A DNA stretch of 64,000 bases from Vigna angularis (GCF_016808095.1 NC_068980.1:13333388-13397387); one strand, 5' to 3'; counted from the stretch's first letter, positions 1-12,699 are shown. Notes: generated by a model from the sequence alone, not told the origin. Program-made: numbers and translations.

Positions 1-2180
1 TCGCAGCTGCCAGTGGTGATGCATGGACCCCTGTAACTATTCGCCAGATTCTCGCAAGTCCTTGCCTCAGTCTGCACCACAACTTCTTCTGCTTGTTCAA
101 ATACATACGTTAGAGACATTCGATTATAAAGTATTCACCACTAAAGATATAAAATCATGCGGAAGAATGAACATAAGAGTAGTGACTTACGAGCAACAAA
201 GAGAACAAGGAAGAGGAAGCATAATCCAGCCAGTGATTTCTTCTCCATGGCTTAGTTCGTGGATATTCACTTATATGTCTGTGATGAAATATGAAGGTAG
301 CTGTTTGTGTTTATTTGACACACACATATACATATATATAGCACTTGAAGAGTTGAAAAGTATACACCGATGAAGTTGCTGATGAGAAACGTAAGTAGAA
401 ACTGGAAGAAAATCTGTAAGAAGGTTGCGGTGGATTTGTATTTTCATGTGCCATGTGTTGCAAAGGAACTTATCAGGACAATTAAATTTAGGCTTCTAGC
501 TAGAATTTCTGCACAATAATTATTCTTTAATTAATATATATATATTTCGTATAAATCTAAATATTTATCAACACCTCATGTATTTACTCTAAAAAGAGAA
601 TAAAATAATATAACAAAACTATATGATAAGAGAAGAAAGATATAAAAAAAATGGTTAATAGATATACATGAATAAAAGTCTATATGTATATATCATCCTC
701 TTTTTTTTCATTCATCTATGATCTACAATAATTAAATTTCATATAAGATTTTAAAATATAAATAAAACAAAATATTTTTCTATAAATTGGAATCAGCTTT
801 GATTTATATTCAAATTAAGTTATAACAATTTATTTATATGTCAATTTTGTATAATCGAATTTTAATTTCTAAAATATTATTATTTTTATTTGATAATTTT
901 TTTAAAAGATGTTCCAAATATTTCTTTTCTCATCTTTGATAGTTGGGTATGGAAGTGAACTAGTTAAAGTAGGTTTATCTCCCTCACTTGTATAACAAGG
1001 AAAAGATCTGCAATAAAAGTTAAAATCAAGAAAATATTAACCTTTGGTATACGTTCGTAGTCAATGTCGGCCTGACTTTTCACGAGGAGAAGTATATAAT
1101 TAATATTTTATTCTGTGAATTGGTGATAAAAGTATTTCCTTTACATAACTAAAATTTACAATAAATAAATATTTTAAGTGTGTAGATATATTACAAGTAA
1201 AATTATAATTAATGTAAAATTTTTAATATAAAAAATTATTTAAAACTAGTTTAATTATAATACAGGGCATTTTTAATAATTACATCTATACTTTTCATTA
1301 GTCAATTTTTCTCCCAGTATATTTTTAATCATAGAGAATAAATAAATAAATAAATGATAAATTATAATACAATAATTAAGTTAAGGAGGATAAATTTAAT
1401 AATAATAACTGTTATTTGATAAAAACAATAGATGTTATCTATAATTATATAAAAAGAAAATATAGTTTTTTATGTCTTTTTTGTTTTTTAATTTTATCTT
1501 CTTAATTATTCCTTTTTAAATTTAAATAATTATTAATAATAAAAAATTGTTTATTAGATTTTTCATTTTAGTAATTGGTTTTTTAAATTTCAATAATTAC
1601 TCATTACAAAAGAAGTATTTATTTTTTTATCATTTTAATATTTATTTTTAAAATTTAAATAATTATCCATAATAAAAAAAATATTTATACAATATTAATT
1701 ATACTATTTTTTATTTCAATAACTAAAATTTATTTTATCAATAATTATATTTATAACTATTTATATGTAACTATAAAAATTTATATTTTTTTTTAATTTT
1801 ACATTTTTTTATTACTATTTTAAAATTTAAAATAATTTATAGAAATTTAAAAAATTCGTATATATTAAACGCATATGTTTACCCTAATTATAATAATAAG
1901 GTTATTATTTCACTACCACACAGATACAGTTCTTATAATTGATAAGCACCTACATTTCTCCCAGAAAGAAAATAAAAGGGAATAATTCATCTAATTGAAT
2001 AGCTGTATCACAAAATGTAAGAAGATTCACCTTATCTTGTTTCAAAGGATTAAATGATATTCGTTTAATTTTACAATTCTGATTTAATTATTTATATAAT
2101 GTAACTTTCAGAAAAAGCATTGTACTATTATACACGTGATAACAGAATTGTCTTTTGAAATTACGTCATTCCTTCAACGT
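1..2180. other. AT-rich intergenic DNA
   Basis: The stretch is strongly AT-rich from about 500 onward, with poly-A, poly-T and TAAT runs and no open frame with protein-like composition. The first 100 bases are more balanced and have an open frame (3-101) that could be the tail of an exon of a gene lying to the left, but I recognise no family in it. No TIR, LTR or RNA gene was recognised. Confidence 0.5.
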
Positions 2181-2810
2181 CACTAGTAAAATAAACGTAA
2201 ATTATTGATTGGTGGCAGTTTCATAAATAAGTGGACATATAGACATCTTAGGAGCGCTCTCGACTTCCATAATATTATAGACGTTGGAGTCCTCGTTAAC
2301 AGACGACTATATGCCTGACAAGTAGGTGAAAAGTCATTTTTTTCAGCCTTAGAGACGTTCGACCCCACCACCCCGACGTCTATATTCGATTATAGACATC
2401 GGTGCCCCTTCCAACGGACGTGTATATGTCTGATAGGTAGATGAAAAGCTATTTTTTTCCACCGTGAGACATCGGATCACGCCATCCGACGTCTAAATGG
2501 CCTGATGAAAAGTTGTTTTGGACGTCATATTAGTGAGGGCCCCAACGTCTAGGCCAGAATAGACGTCGGTTCAACTGGGGAGCCGACGTCTAGTTTGCTG
2601 TTAAATCATACATCAAACCCGCTGTTACGAGCACCACTTCATCGTCTTCCTTCTCGCCTTTTCTCTCTGCGGCATTTCTTTTCCAAGTGCGTTTTTGTCT
2701 CTTTTGAACCGTTTAAACGTACTTTTATTCTGATTATATTAGTCTTTGCTTGATTATCTTTCACTTGAACCGATTAAAATGAGTTTTTGTTGTATTTTGG
2801 TGCAATTTTT

Positions 2811-3097
2811 CTCGTGTCTTTGGGCAGCGTTGTACCGCATTCTCTCTTTGCTAGTTTCCTCGTAAGAAAAACTTGCGTCTTTTGGATGTCTTATAGAATT
2901 TCAACCCAAAACTGAACTTCGGTCCTTGCCTAGTTCTATTGTCACTGTTTGTTTTCATTGGCGGTTTTAATGGAACTAGGCAAGGACCCAGATTCGGTTT
3001 TCGGTTGAAATGCCATAAGAGATCCAAAAGACGCAACCTTTTCTATGACGAAACTAGCAAAGAAAGAAGGTTCTACTACGCTACTCAAAGACACGAG
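2811..3097. repeat. Imperfect foldback, about 130-nt arms and 28-nt loop
   Basis: Bases 2811-2940 are almost gaplessly complementary to 2969-3097, by eye about 80 percent paired. Matching blocks include CTCGTGTCTTTG at the base, TTTGCTAGTTTC and TTGCGTCTTTTGGAT in the middle, and GTCCTTGCCTAGTTC next to the loop. Such an arm could fold into one long hairpin if transcribed from either strand, as in young plant MIRNA or hairpin-siRNA loci. The short open frame across it is a by-product of the symmetry. Confidence 0.8.
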
Positions 3098-3104
3098 CTG
3101 CAGT

Positions 3105-3295
3105 AGACGTCGGTTAATGAAATGTCCGACGTCTAAGGGGCTCCATAGACGTCGGACATTGCATTGTCCGACGTCTATGGAGCCCCTTAGACATCAGACA
3201 TTGCATTAACCGACGTCTATGGAGCCCCTTAGATGTCGGGGTCATGTAGTAACCGACATCTATAAAAACGTCGGACCTGTTTGAGTCCGACGTTT
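3105..3295. repeat. Array of inverted GACGTCGG repeats (CACTA subterminal)
   Basis: Seven or more units alternate between AGACGTCGG and CCGACGTCT. One perfect hairpin, AGACGTCGGACA with its complement across a 6-base loop, lies at about 3147-3176. Neighbouring units share the spacer GGAGCCCCTTAGA, so longer nested hairpins are also possible. More units lie at 2370-2600 near the other end of the element. Confidence 0.8.
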
Positions 3296-4198
3296 GATTA
3301 ATGTCACCTACAAAGACGTTGATTTTGGAGCTGACGTTAAAAGGCCAAAATAACAGACGTTAAATGCTCTTTCTGCACTAGTGCGTGCATGTGGTTGATG
3401 AGCAAAAATCAAGCATTTTATATGTAATTAATGAACAAATTGTAGGAAAATTATAAAATTGAGCAATGTGAGCAAAAAGCACAATTTCAATATGAAAAGG
3501 TTGTATTCCACAAATAATATTTAATTTTTATTTTTAATATACAGAAATTGAATTTGATATTTATATATTTTTTTTTAGGTTTAATAGTCAATTTTGTCCG
3601 CAGTTTGGTTGACAAATCTCAATTTAGTCCATCGTTTTAAAAGTGTGTGAAATAGGTCTTCACTTTTAAGATTTTGAGTCAAATTATAGTCCCTTCCGTT
3701 AAATATAACCAAACGACGTTAATGGGGGTGATGATCTGGCATCAGTTAGTGGTTACGTGTCATAATTTGCTTGTGTGCGTCCTGACGTGTTCTGAAGATA
3801 GGGTTTTATTAAAAATTTAGATTTTTTTAATTGGTCCTCAAAACTCTCGAATCATTCAAAACAACCAGAACCGCTGCCTCAATCTCGCAGAAATAGGTTT
3901 GATTATGTGCTTCAACTTCCCATCCTTCTTTTGAGGTGGGAATTCGGGAGAAGACGGAAGGGTAATAAGGGGATTTTGGAGGGCTTCTGAATTTGGGGTT
4001 TAGGAGAAATGAGGATGAAGAATAACGAAGAAAGCAATGTGAAGCCATGTAACACTATAATGCCACAAATTCTAACAATTGAGATCCATAGTGTATATAT
4101 TCCAATTCAATCCAATGAATAAAACATGTCGAAATCATCCTCGCACTAGCCAAAGTCGTCGCCGCCACCGTGAAGCATCTTCATAGGAGCACCACCTC

Positions 4199-4263
4199 AT
4201 GCAATCCGTGACGGAGAAGCGCCCTAATGCCGCCACCACCTCGCGCCTCATCACCTTCCTCTC
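4199..4263 (+). other. Possible captured exon fragment inside the MULE
   Basis: An ATG at 4199 opens a GC-rich frame of about 21 codons that runs up to a consensus-looking donor site (CTC then GTGAGT at 4264). The surrounding 4130-4550 is also GC-rich and unlike the AT-rich surroundings. On the minus strand, 3827-4048 encodes a 73-residue Ser/Pro-rich frame with a plastid-transit-like start. I recognise neither as a known protein. This is a weak call based on composition and the splice-site match. Confidence 0.25.
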
Positions 4264-4553
4264 GTGAGTTCATCTTCTCGTAGGAAGATCCAGAAACAAA
4301 CCACAGAATCGCAGCGCCTTCGTCTTTGCGGAGTCCCTCTAATCTCTACGCGTTGCCTCCATTCAAACCTGTAACCAAGGACAACATAGAAGATCCAGGA
4401 AAAGCCCAAAATCAAAACCCTAAGTCGCGATCTTCAATTCCCATGTCAATTCGCCTAGAATCGTGAGCAACGTTGGAATGTCTTCTCTGAATCGAGATTC
4501 ACACCTACAGTTAGCGGCACAAACGCAAGCAAGATCGCGCTTATACCTTCTTC

Positions 4554-6732
4554 TGTAACATCCCAATAATTATAGCATCAAACTATAATAGAGTTCTTAC
4601 ATCATTGATACAATAGAACAGTTGATAGAAGGAGGAATAAGAGTTTTCCTCATTATTATACAAACCCTCACTGTTAATTCAAACTAATTACACTCCACAC
4701 CTTAAAACAGAAATAAAAACATAGGTTTCCTTATTAAAACTATTCTTCAGTCGATCCTCCATCTAAGGCTTGCTCCACCGGCATATCACCGACTTCTGCT
4801 CCCATCCACCGGATGATCATCGCCAATCAAAATACATAACACAAAATAACAACCAAACAACAGACAAAGCAAGGGTGAGCTAATGCAATACAAAACATCA
4901 TAGTAAATTAAATTAATAACCAAACTTCCATCTTATAAGTTAAATTACTCAATAATATAATAAACATACCATTATCATTCGTAAACTCCACTCATTCGGA
5001 TAATCGTATGAATATTGAACTCTTAGCTAGTTCTACACTTACAGTGGTACTTTACTCAGCTACATCCTATCCTACTCTGTCCCCAAACTGGATCTTCGGA
5101 CATGGATGTACTTATTCGCTAGCTCAATTATTCTATCCTACTCTGTCCTCCAAACTGGATCTTCGGATATGAATAAAACCACTGAAGCTACATCCTTCCT
5201 ACTCTGTCCACCCCACTGTAGATCTTCGGTAAGGATTTCCCACTCTCCACCACATAGCTTTCTCTCTAAGTGAGATCGAGACTATTGAGAGCATAAGAAT
5301 GAACCCCTAAGTCGGAGTTCCTATATTCATACGTACAATACTTGACACAAAATCAACAAGGAGTTCCTCCTTGGAACTCTATTCTACACTTTCCATTCAT
5401 AAATACACATGTCAACATATTATCATCTTTAGTCATATCTTAAGAAAATAACTCTTACATACTCAGACATTTCACATCCTCACAGAAACATCACTTATTA
5501 ACACATAACTCTTTATGGTCTATTAATTCGAACCCTTAAGTAGTTCAAACAGCTTGGATACCCTCACCAATGGCTCCGGAACGGTCAAAAACCCCCATAT
5601 CGACCTAAAGAACGTCCAAAACGAACATCCAGAACTGCCAAAACGTCAAAAACATTAAAACACTAAATTTGTTACGCATAACTCGCTCCAGCGAGTTGAC
5701 TCATTCACTCAATCGAATTTACTATTCCAAAATCACGAAAATTCACTTCCCGGACTATAGCGACTATTCCTTTCACCATACAGACTTTCTAAACATCCAA
5801 AAACTCATCTCTTATCAACAACCCATATTCATCCAAATCTTATAAACATCTAAACTAAACATATAATTAAAAAGGCATCGGATAATTAGTACAATCCAAA
5901 ATTTCCGATCAAGACCTAGTCTCCTTTTAAATCCATAAACAGATTCAAAATCTTCGATCTATACGTATACCTAAAAACTTCCACCGATTCAAAATGCTTA
6001 ATATGAACAAGATCTCTTCAAAACCATCAAAACAGAAACATATCCCAATTCCAAACCGTACATCAATTCAAAAGATACAATAGAAGTAGAATTTCATTCT
6101 AAAATCATAAAGAGAATCAAAATCCTAAACATATACCAAATTTAAAATCATACAGAAACAAAAAGACTCAAGGTTAGCTCCCCTTACGGTTTTCTCCTAA
6201 GCTTGCTTTCAAACGGTTCCCCGACGTTCCTGTGCCTTAGAATTCCTTCTCGTGGCTCCAAACTTAGCTCTAAAACTTCTCTGGTCCAATGCTTTTAGGT
6301 AACAGTTCTCAGATTCAACTTAGGAATTCTCTCAGCCCCAAAACCCTCTTAAATAACCAGAAAAACGTGTTTAAATAGTAAAACGCATTTACTGAGTCAA
6401 AACGCGTTCAAAACGCGTCCAAAACGCGTACAGCGAGTGAGTCTGATTTTGACAACTTTGCTAGTCCGGTTGAACCCCTTCCCGATGTCGGAATTACGCG
6501 TATAAGTACTCGAATCGAAACTATTCGAGTCTACTTTCTAATGGAAAAAGAATCAACTTAATATCTAATTTGTACAATTAATTATAATTAAAATACCAAA
6601 CCATGTCAAAGTTGACAGCATTGTATTTTGCATATAAACTTTAACTTTTGTTACAACTTGATACATTTTTGGTTTCTTACTCTACTAATGACCCAAGATT
6701 CACATTTTCCTTTAATTTTTCAGGGTCTTACA
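4554..6732 (-). mobile_element. Solo LTR of a Ty3/gypsy (Tekay/Del-like) element, TCTTC TSD
   Basis: The unit begins TGTAACATCCC and ends GGGTCTTACA, and is bounded by the perfect 5-bp duplication TCTTC (4549-4553 and 6733-6737). No internal coding region or second LTR is present, so it is a 2179-bp solo LTR left by LTR-LTR recombination. It shares blocks with other LTRs in this window: the GGATGATCATCGCC-like segment near 4811, and the CGACCTAAAGAACGTCC block near 5605, which appears in plus orientation at 8710 and 55445. That fixes its orientation as minus. A CTACTCTGTCC...GGATCTTCGG unit is repeated three times at 5070-5230. Confidence 0.88.
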
Positions 6733-9727
6733 TCTTCTGTAATTAAGGAATACGTCAGGACACACACAAGTAAATTTTGACACGTAACCACTAATTACTG
6801 CTAGATCATCACCTCATTAACGTCGTTTAGTTATATTTAACGGAAGGGACTAATTTGACTTAAAATTTTAAAAGAGAAGACCCATTTCAAACACTTTTAA
6901 AATGAGGGATTAAATTGAGATTTGTCAACCAAACTGGGGACAAAATTGGCTATTAAACCTTTTTTTTTATATATATTTTCACTACAAAAAAATTGTTATT
7001 TAGTGAGAATTATTTTGTGGAGGTTATAAAAACTCTCCACAAATTAACATTATTTCTCTAACAGTAAGAACCTAGAACCTAGAGTATTAGAGTAGATGGT
7101 GTATTAAAATAATGAGACTGAATATTTTATTTTAAAATAAGACAATGATATAAATAGAAATTCTTAAACTCGTCTCATTACTTAAAAATTGTGTATCTCT
7201 CTAAAACACTATTCTCTTAACCTCTCTAGCATTTCTCTAAGATTTCTGACTCCTCAGTCATCTATTTGACGATTAGGAGGCGTCTAGGCGATCCTTGCGA
7301 AAAGGTATACTAATCTACCCGATCAATTCACTGTTTAGAGCAAGTAAGATTTTACCCATTTTTCCTTGGTATCCTCAGTTCATGATCGTGCAAATCAAAA
7401 TATGTTTTGCATGTGTCAAGAACTTCTCTTTCTTGATTCTTGGTTCAATTAAGGTTCTAAGGGTTGTCTTCAAACACCAATCGATGATTTGTAGGTCATT
7501 CTAGAAGTTCCTTGTGGTGGAAGTAACGATTGGAGGTTTCTAGAGCGGTAGGAGTTTTCTAAGGTAAGGGAAGATAGAACCTTTGTTTTAGTTTATGATT
7601 ATGTTAAAATAATTTGTATCTCTATGTATTGTAGTTAAACTTTTAGAAACGTCTATGTTTGGTTATATGAGGATTTTATGAAATTGGGGATTTGGTCATG
7701 TTTCGTTGACATGTTGGAATTGTATGTTTGTGATGAGTGAAACTGTATTGATTATGTGTAATGAAATTATTCTAATGCTTGGAAATGAATGCAAGGTGAT
7801 TGGTTTATAGAAGAGTCATTTTTTTGGGGTTTTTAAGGTCAAAAATAGGGGTTTTAATGGGTGAATTTTATAAATGAGTGTTGGAGTGATGAAACAATTG
7901 GTTAAGTGTTGTTTTGAGATCATTTTAGACTTATAAGCATTGTTAAATTGGAAGAAATATAGTATGTAAGGGGATAATTGTTGAATTTAGAGGTTATTTT
8001 AGTGTAAAAATGAGGTTTTGACTAGTGAGAATTTGAGTTAGGCAGTGGGAACTGTGTTTGACAGTTTGGAGTGTGTTAGGAGGCTTATTAGGATTTGCGT
8101 AAGCTGTCAAATGAGAAAAGTTTAGTGTAAAATGGTTAGTGTTGATTTTGGAATGATTTCTTAGGTGTTTTTGGCTAAATTGAAGGTTTTGCATGTTGAG
8201 ATTTTGTAATAGAAGAGATGTAAGTACTTTGAAGTGTTATAGGGTATTAATAAGTATAATTAGACTTGGTTATGCAGTTGGTAAACTGACACAAGGAATA
8301 GAAAGAGTTGTTTGGAGTTTAAGTACTTTTGAAGTTGTCAACTAGACTTAATGCACCTAATTTCAGGTTTAATGATCAAATGAGTACTTTGTTTTAATTA
8401 AATATATTTTTGCATCACTTCTAGTGTGTAAGGAATCCATTTGATCATTAGAACAAATCTCAAGTGCATAAAAGTCCATGAAAATAATGTGTTGTTAATT
8501 GATATGGCGTTGAGGGGTAGTTTTCTAGCGCTGAGCGCCATCATTCCAAGGGCGCCAGCGCTGAGCGCTAGCCTTTTGGACATGAGTGCCCGTATTCCAG
8601 TGGCTCTGGCTCTGAGCGGTAGCTTCTAGGCACTGAGCGCTATCACATCAGTATTGGTTTCTTCTTCAGGTTTTGAAAATAACAAATTCGGGGTTTCGGG
8701 TATCAGTTTTGGACGTTCTTTAGGTCGTTTTGGGGGGCTTTGGACCCTTCCGGAGCTATTGGTGAGGGTTTCCAAGCTATTTTCCTTACTTAAATGTGGG
8801 TATTAAGATGCCTTAAAGAAAATTTTGTTATTATGTGACTTTTGATGACTTATTTGGTTGATTTTGATTCTTTGAATTATAATAGTGATCTTATATGATG
8901 TTAGTCAATGTAAATGGATGGATTTGTGTATGATTTACATGTGAATGGAAATTATGCATATGAATATTGTGATGAAAAGTTTGTGAATGAAGTGAATGGT
9001 TGTTGGATGTAATTCCATGACTCGTGGAGAGGTTGCATGGTCGTAGTTGTTGTTGTATGAATGTATGGAGCTTTGGACTGGTGGTCTATTCCGACAATCT
9101 AATGATCATCCATTATCAAGTAGAGAGGGGTGAGTCATGTCGTGATAGTAGTGGGAGGTTCATGTTTATAGGCTTTGATCATGACCCTAGGCAACTGAAA
9201 TGGACTAACCTTGTATGGTAGCTTGGTTTCACCCAGCTGTATTACCATTACAAGTGCATAAACTTCCAATAATGCGACATTCATACCTAATCCGGATGAG
9301 TCTTGTCTAGGTTATGACATGTATAGGATGAATGGATTGTTATGGTTTATTTTTGAACGAATTTTTGAAATTTGTAATCTAATATATATATGAATTGTCT
9401 TGTTTATCTAGCTTACCCTTCTTGTTTGTGTTTTGTTGTATGTTTTTGTACTACTTTCTTGGCTATGATCATCTGGTGGGTGTGAGTAGAGGGCAATGAG
9501 ATTTCAATGGAGCACGTCTTAGAGGAAGGACCAACAGATGTTTAGTTCCTTAGTTTGTTTGGATGTATATAGTTTTGGTTTAGACATTTGATTGTATATA
9601 AAGTTTATATTATGGTTATCTTGATTACTGTATTAACTTTATATTTCTTATCTGTCGATTGTTCTTGCTTTATTGATTTTGTGATGACTCTATTATAGTA
9701 ATTATACTATATTTGGGATATTACAAT

Positions 9728-9742
9728 TTTGGTATCGAGCAG
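9728..9742 (+). promoter_or_regulatory. Primer binding site, tRNA-Met type, degraded
   Basis: TTGGTATCGAGCAG lies 3 bases after the LTR end and resembles the usual TGGTATCAGAGC site complementary to initiator tRNA-Met, with one base missing. Confidence 0.7.
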
Positions 9743-9841
9743 TTCTTTCCTTAGGAATCTTGTAAGTTATGAGTGTACTATATTTCTGTTGTGTACTCAT
9801 GGTTATGTCTAGATAGTATTTCAGTTTCTTTGAGTTAATTG

Positions 9842-11760
9842 ATGGCACCTAGGCCTCCTCCTCCCCCACCCACAAATCCCGATGCTTCAGACCTTATGAG
9901 GATGATGAAATATGTTATAACAGTAATGCAAAATCAGAATGCCGCTTTGGTACAACAGAACACAGTTGCTTTACAGTAGTCGAAAGCTGCCAGGGTGTCA
10001 GTTGAGGCATCCCTGAGGCAATGTATGAAGTTGATGAGCATTGGTAGAGCTGCAGCTAGGTCTTCTTCTTCTTTCGCTTTTTAGTCTCAATAGTGAAGCC
10101 TTGAGAGTTTCTTACAACATCACCCAACCAAGTTTAATGGTAAGATTGGTCCAGATGGAGTAAATTAGTGGTTTTGTGATATGGAGAGAATTTATGATGT
10201 CAAGAGGTGCCCTGAGGAGAACAAATTAGCTTACACCGAATACTTGTTAACTAGTGAAGCTAGTCATTAGTGGAGCATTATGAGATCCTTGTTGGGGAGT
10301 AGTGGTACTCCAATTACCTCGTAGTTGTTCAAAAAGAATTTTTATGCAGAGTAATTTCCTGATAGTATTAGATTTGCCAAGGAAGTGAAATTTCTACAGT
10401 TGGTACAAGGTGATATGTCTGTTTCTGAGTACGCTGATAAGTTTAAACATCTGTTTCATTTTCACACATTGTCCAAGGATGAGAAGTGGCAATGTAGAAA
10501 GTTTGAAAATGGTTTGAATGGTGATATCAAGTTGTTGGTTGTTGGCTTGTGCATAAAGGAGTTTCCTGTTTTAGTGGACAGAGCTAGAATGATGGAGAAG
10601 ACAAAGAGGAAAATGGACAATCAGTAAAAGCAGCCTCCTAGAGTTGGCGGATCATCTAGGTCGAAGCATAGTCAGGTGGCTAGGAAGACACCCTATTCTA
10701 GGCCTCACTCTCATGGGTCTAGAAGGTCTTCTTCTTAGTCAGCAGGTCAGGCAGGACAACCTAGTGGAGTGAAGTGGTTTTCCTGTTGAGGACCGCATTA
10801 TAAAAATGTTTGCCCTAATTTGAGTGGTGCTAGAAAATGTTACAACTGTGGGAAAGAAGGACATCTTGCCGTGGACTGTACATCAACTAGAGGGTCAGGA
10901 TCTCAGTCACAAAGGTCAGACATGTCTCAGCACAGAGGAGGTAGCAGACTTTAGGCTACAAGCAAAGTATATGCTATGTCAGGGTGAGAGGCAGTGGGAT
11001 CGGGTAACCTGATTATCGACAGTTGTTTGTTGTATGGTAGGGTTTGTTGTGTTTTGTTTGATTATGGAGCATCACACTCTTTTGTGTCTGATGTTTGTGT
11101 TCTTGAGTTGGGTTTGTCGGTGAGAGAGCTATAGTATGATCTGGTTGTGTCTACTTCAGCTTCAGCGTTGGTCACAATATCTACCGTGTGTACTATATGT
11201 AAAGAGTTAATCTCATTTGTTTACCTCTAAAAGGCTTGGAGGTTATCTTAGGGATGGATTGGCTATCTACCAATCGCATTCTCATAGATTGCAGTGAGAA
11301 AAGGTTGTTGTTTCCAAAGAAGGAAGAGTTAATTGAGTTATCTTTAGGGCAGGTATGGAATGAAGTGAAGGATGAGTCTTGTTGCTTCTTGGTGTTGACT
11401 CATTTAGAAGTGGATCAGAGTGGAAGGAGTTTAGATCACTCAGTTGTGAGTGATTTCTTGGATGTGTTTCTTGAGGAAGTGCTGAGATTGCCTCCTAAGA
11501 GAGAGGTTGAGTTCTCTATTGATCTGGTACCAAGTGCAGGGCCAGTATTAGTAGCTCCTTACAAGATGGCTCTTGGTGGAGTTGAAGAAGTAGATAGAAG
11601 AGTTGTTGGAGAAATAATTTATCAAGCCGAGTGTATCGTCGTGGGGTGCTCCAGTTTTGTTAGTAAAGAGGAAGGATGGTAGCTCCTGGTTATGTGTCGA
11701 CTATAGGAAAATATAATCGTTGTCGTTTCCCCTTACTGCATTAGTGCCCGGATCCCATAT
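9842..11760 (+). pseudogene. gag-protease-(start of RT) pseudogene of the Tekay-like element
   Basis: The start ATG at 9842 is followed by a proline-rich N-terminus, then a Ty3 gag core (motifs FLQHHPTKFNG near 10110 and the open stretch 10385-10627). A zinc knuckle CYNCGKEGHLAVDC lies near 10840. The retropepsin has FDYGASHSFVS near 11055, where a D-x-G-A-S motif is expected, and the flap-side motif VILGMDWL at 11245. The start of RT (DFLDVFLEE...LPPKREVEFSIDLVP) lies near 11450-11540. At least ten in-frame stops occur, most of them TAG where CAG (Gln) is expected in the family. The frame breaks near 11680 and the RT catalytic region, RNase H and integrase are absent. Not functional. Confidence 0.85.
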
Positions 11761-11790
11761 CAACTGTTGTTGAAAAATCCTTTTCTAACA

Positions 11791-12699
11791 TCGTTGGATA
11801 AAAGGGATGTAAGTTGTTTCTCTTTAAGAAGATTGATTAATGATTGAAATTCTAATTTGTTTTTATTATAGATTACTTAATGCCTGCTTGTATTAATCTC
11901 TTATGCTAATTTATTTTTATGTGTGTTGCTTGGATATTAATTGCAATTGAATTTACTTCAACCTAGATACACTGAATTTTATTTAAATAGAGGTTATCTG
12001 TTGTAGCATACAATACAAATATATGATAATAGGAAACAAGAACCATGTGCATATGAAAAAAATCTTTGAAAAATAATAATGTGTAAACCTAATGTCTGAT
12101 AGATCTTGCCTCTTACCTATTACCTATAAAAATAATTAAAGTGAAGCTAAATCTTATACTTGTTTATGCAAAGAACAGATGTTGGAGAATATATATTGTC
12201 AAATTATACAATCATGGTCTTCTAGATGCTCAAACCATTTATGAATTACTCTTATAGGTTTATGCCAAATAGAGGATAAAAGCAATTGACAACGAAATAA
12301 GATCATCATTTATGGGAATCATGAACCAAAGATTAAAGCAAAAGAAGCAATGGAGTCTACAAATAATTACTTGTTGGGCATATTGTTAAACTTTTATATA
12401 TGCTAGGAATTTTGTTTAGGTCATCAACATTAGCCTACATATTTTTAATTGGTCTGGTAGTTTTCGATCATGTTAGAATTTTTATATTTTTTTGGTCAAT
12501 CTTGTAATGTTATTTAAACATTATGTATTTGTTTATATTTACATTATAATTGTCAATGAACATATGTTATTTTAAATTATCAATAAAATTAATTTTGAAT
12601 AACTTTTGTGTATTTTATAATTTTATATATTTTATTTATTTCTTATTATAAAAAAACAGATTTTATTAAATTAAGAAATTATAAATGTAGGTGGATAAT
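11791..12699. other. AT-rich interior of the CACTA-like element, no gene seen
   Basis: After the truncated retrotransposon the sequence returns to AT-rich DNA with no family-like reading frame. It is bounded on the right by the GGAGGTTT subterminal repeats, so I assign it to the CACTA body. Confidence 0.4.

Larger units (their letters stand above)
2181..3383. mobile_element. Non-autonomous CACTA-type transposon with CGT target duplication
   Basis: The element starts CACTAGTAAAA and ends in the inverse form TTTCTGCACTAGTG. The 3 bases on each side are identical (CGT at 2178-2180 and 3384-3386), the TSD length expected for CACTA (En/Spm, CMC) elements. The interior has many copies, in both orientations, of the 8-mer GACGTCGG, as expected for subterminal transposase-binding repeats. 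No transposase reading frame is present, so the element would need a transposase in trans. It also carries a long foldback at 2811-3097. A related copy lies at 44565-46416. The TIRs share only the first 8 bases well, so the class call rests on the terminal CACTA, the 3-bp TSD and the subterminal repeats together. Confidence 0.8.
3578..6959. mobile_element. Mutator-like element (MULE) with long TIRs, carrying a nested solo LTR
   Basis: Terminal inverted repeats of roughly 220-230 bp (about 3578-3805 and 6739-6959) begin GGTTTAATAG and end CTATTAAACC. Both carry the blocks TTGGTTGACAAATCTCAATTT, ACGTCGTTTGGTTATATTTAACGG (or variants) and a TCCTGACG-like segment at their inner edges. Identical flanks of nine T plus A (3568-3577 and 6960-6969) look like a 9-10-bp TSD, though the sequence is low in complexity. 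No MURA transposase is present. Without the nested LTR the body is about 1.2 kb, with GC-richer, exon-like DNA at 3830-4550, suggestive of gene capture (Pack-MULE). Confidence 0.75.
7063..11790 (+). mobile_element. Decayed Tekay/Del-like Ty3 retrotransposon, 3' truncated
   Basis: The left LTR runs from about 7063 (degraded TG, then TAAGAACCTAGAACC) to 9725 (GGGATATTACA). It is followed by a tRNA-Met-type primer site and a gag-pro-RT pseudogene. After the first RT motifs (about 11760) all similarity to a retrotransposon stops and no 3' LTR follows, so the 3' half has been deleted. The LTR is about 2.66 kb, close to the 2680-bp solo LTR at 53935-56614, and shares the GGTCGTTTT block (8720) and the ATGATCATCTGGTGGGTGTGAG block (about 9465). 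Confidence 0.8.

Noticed and set aside
23..373. 116-codon open frame at the left edge
   Set aside because: The composition becomes low-complexity after the first third and no family motif is visible. It overlaps AT-rich DNA and I cannot support it as a gene.
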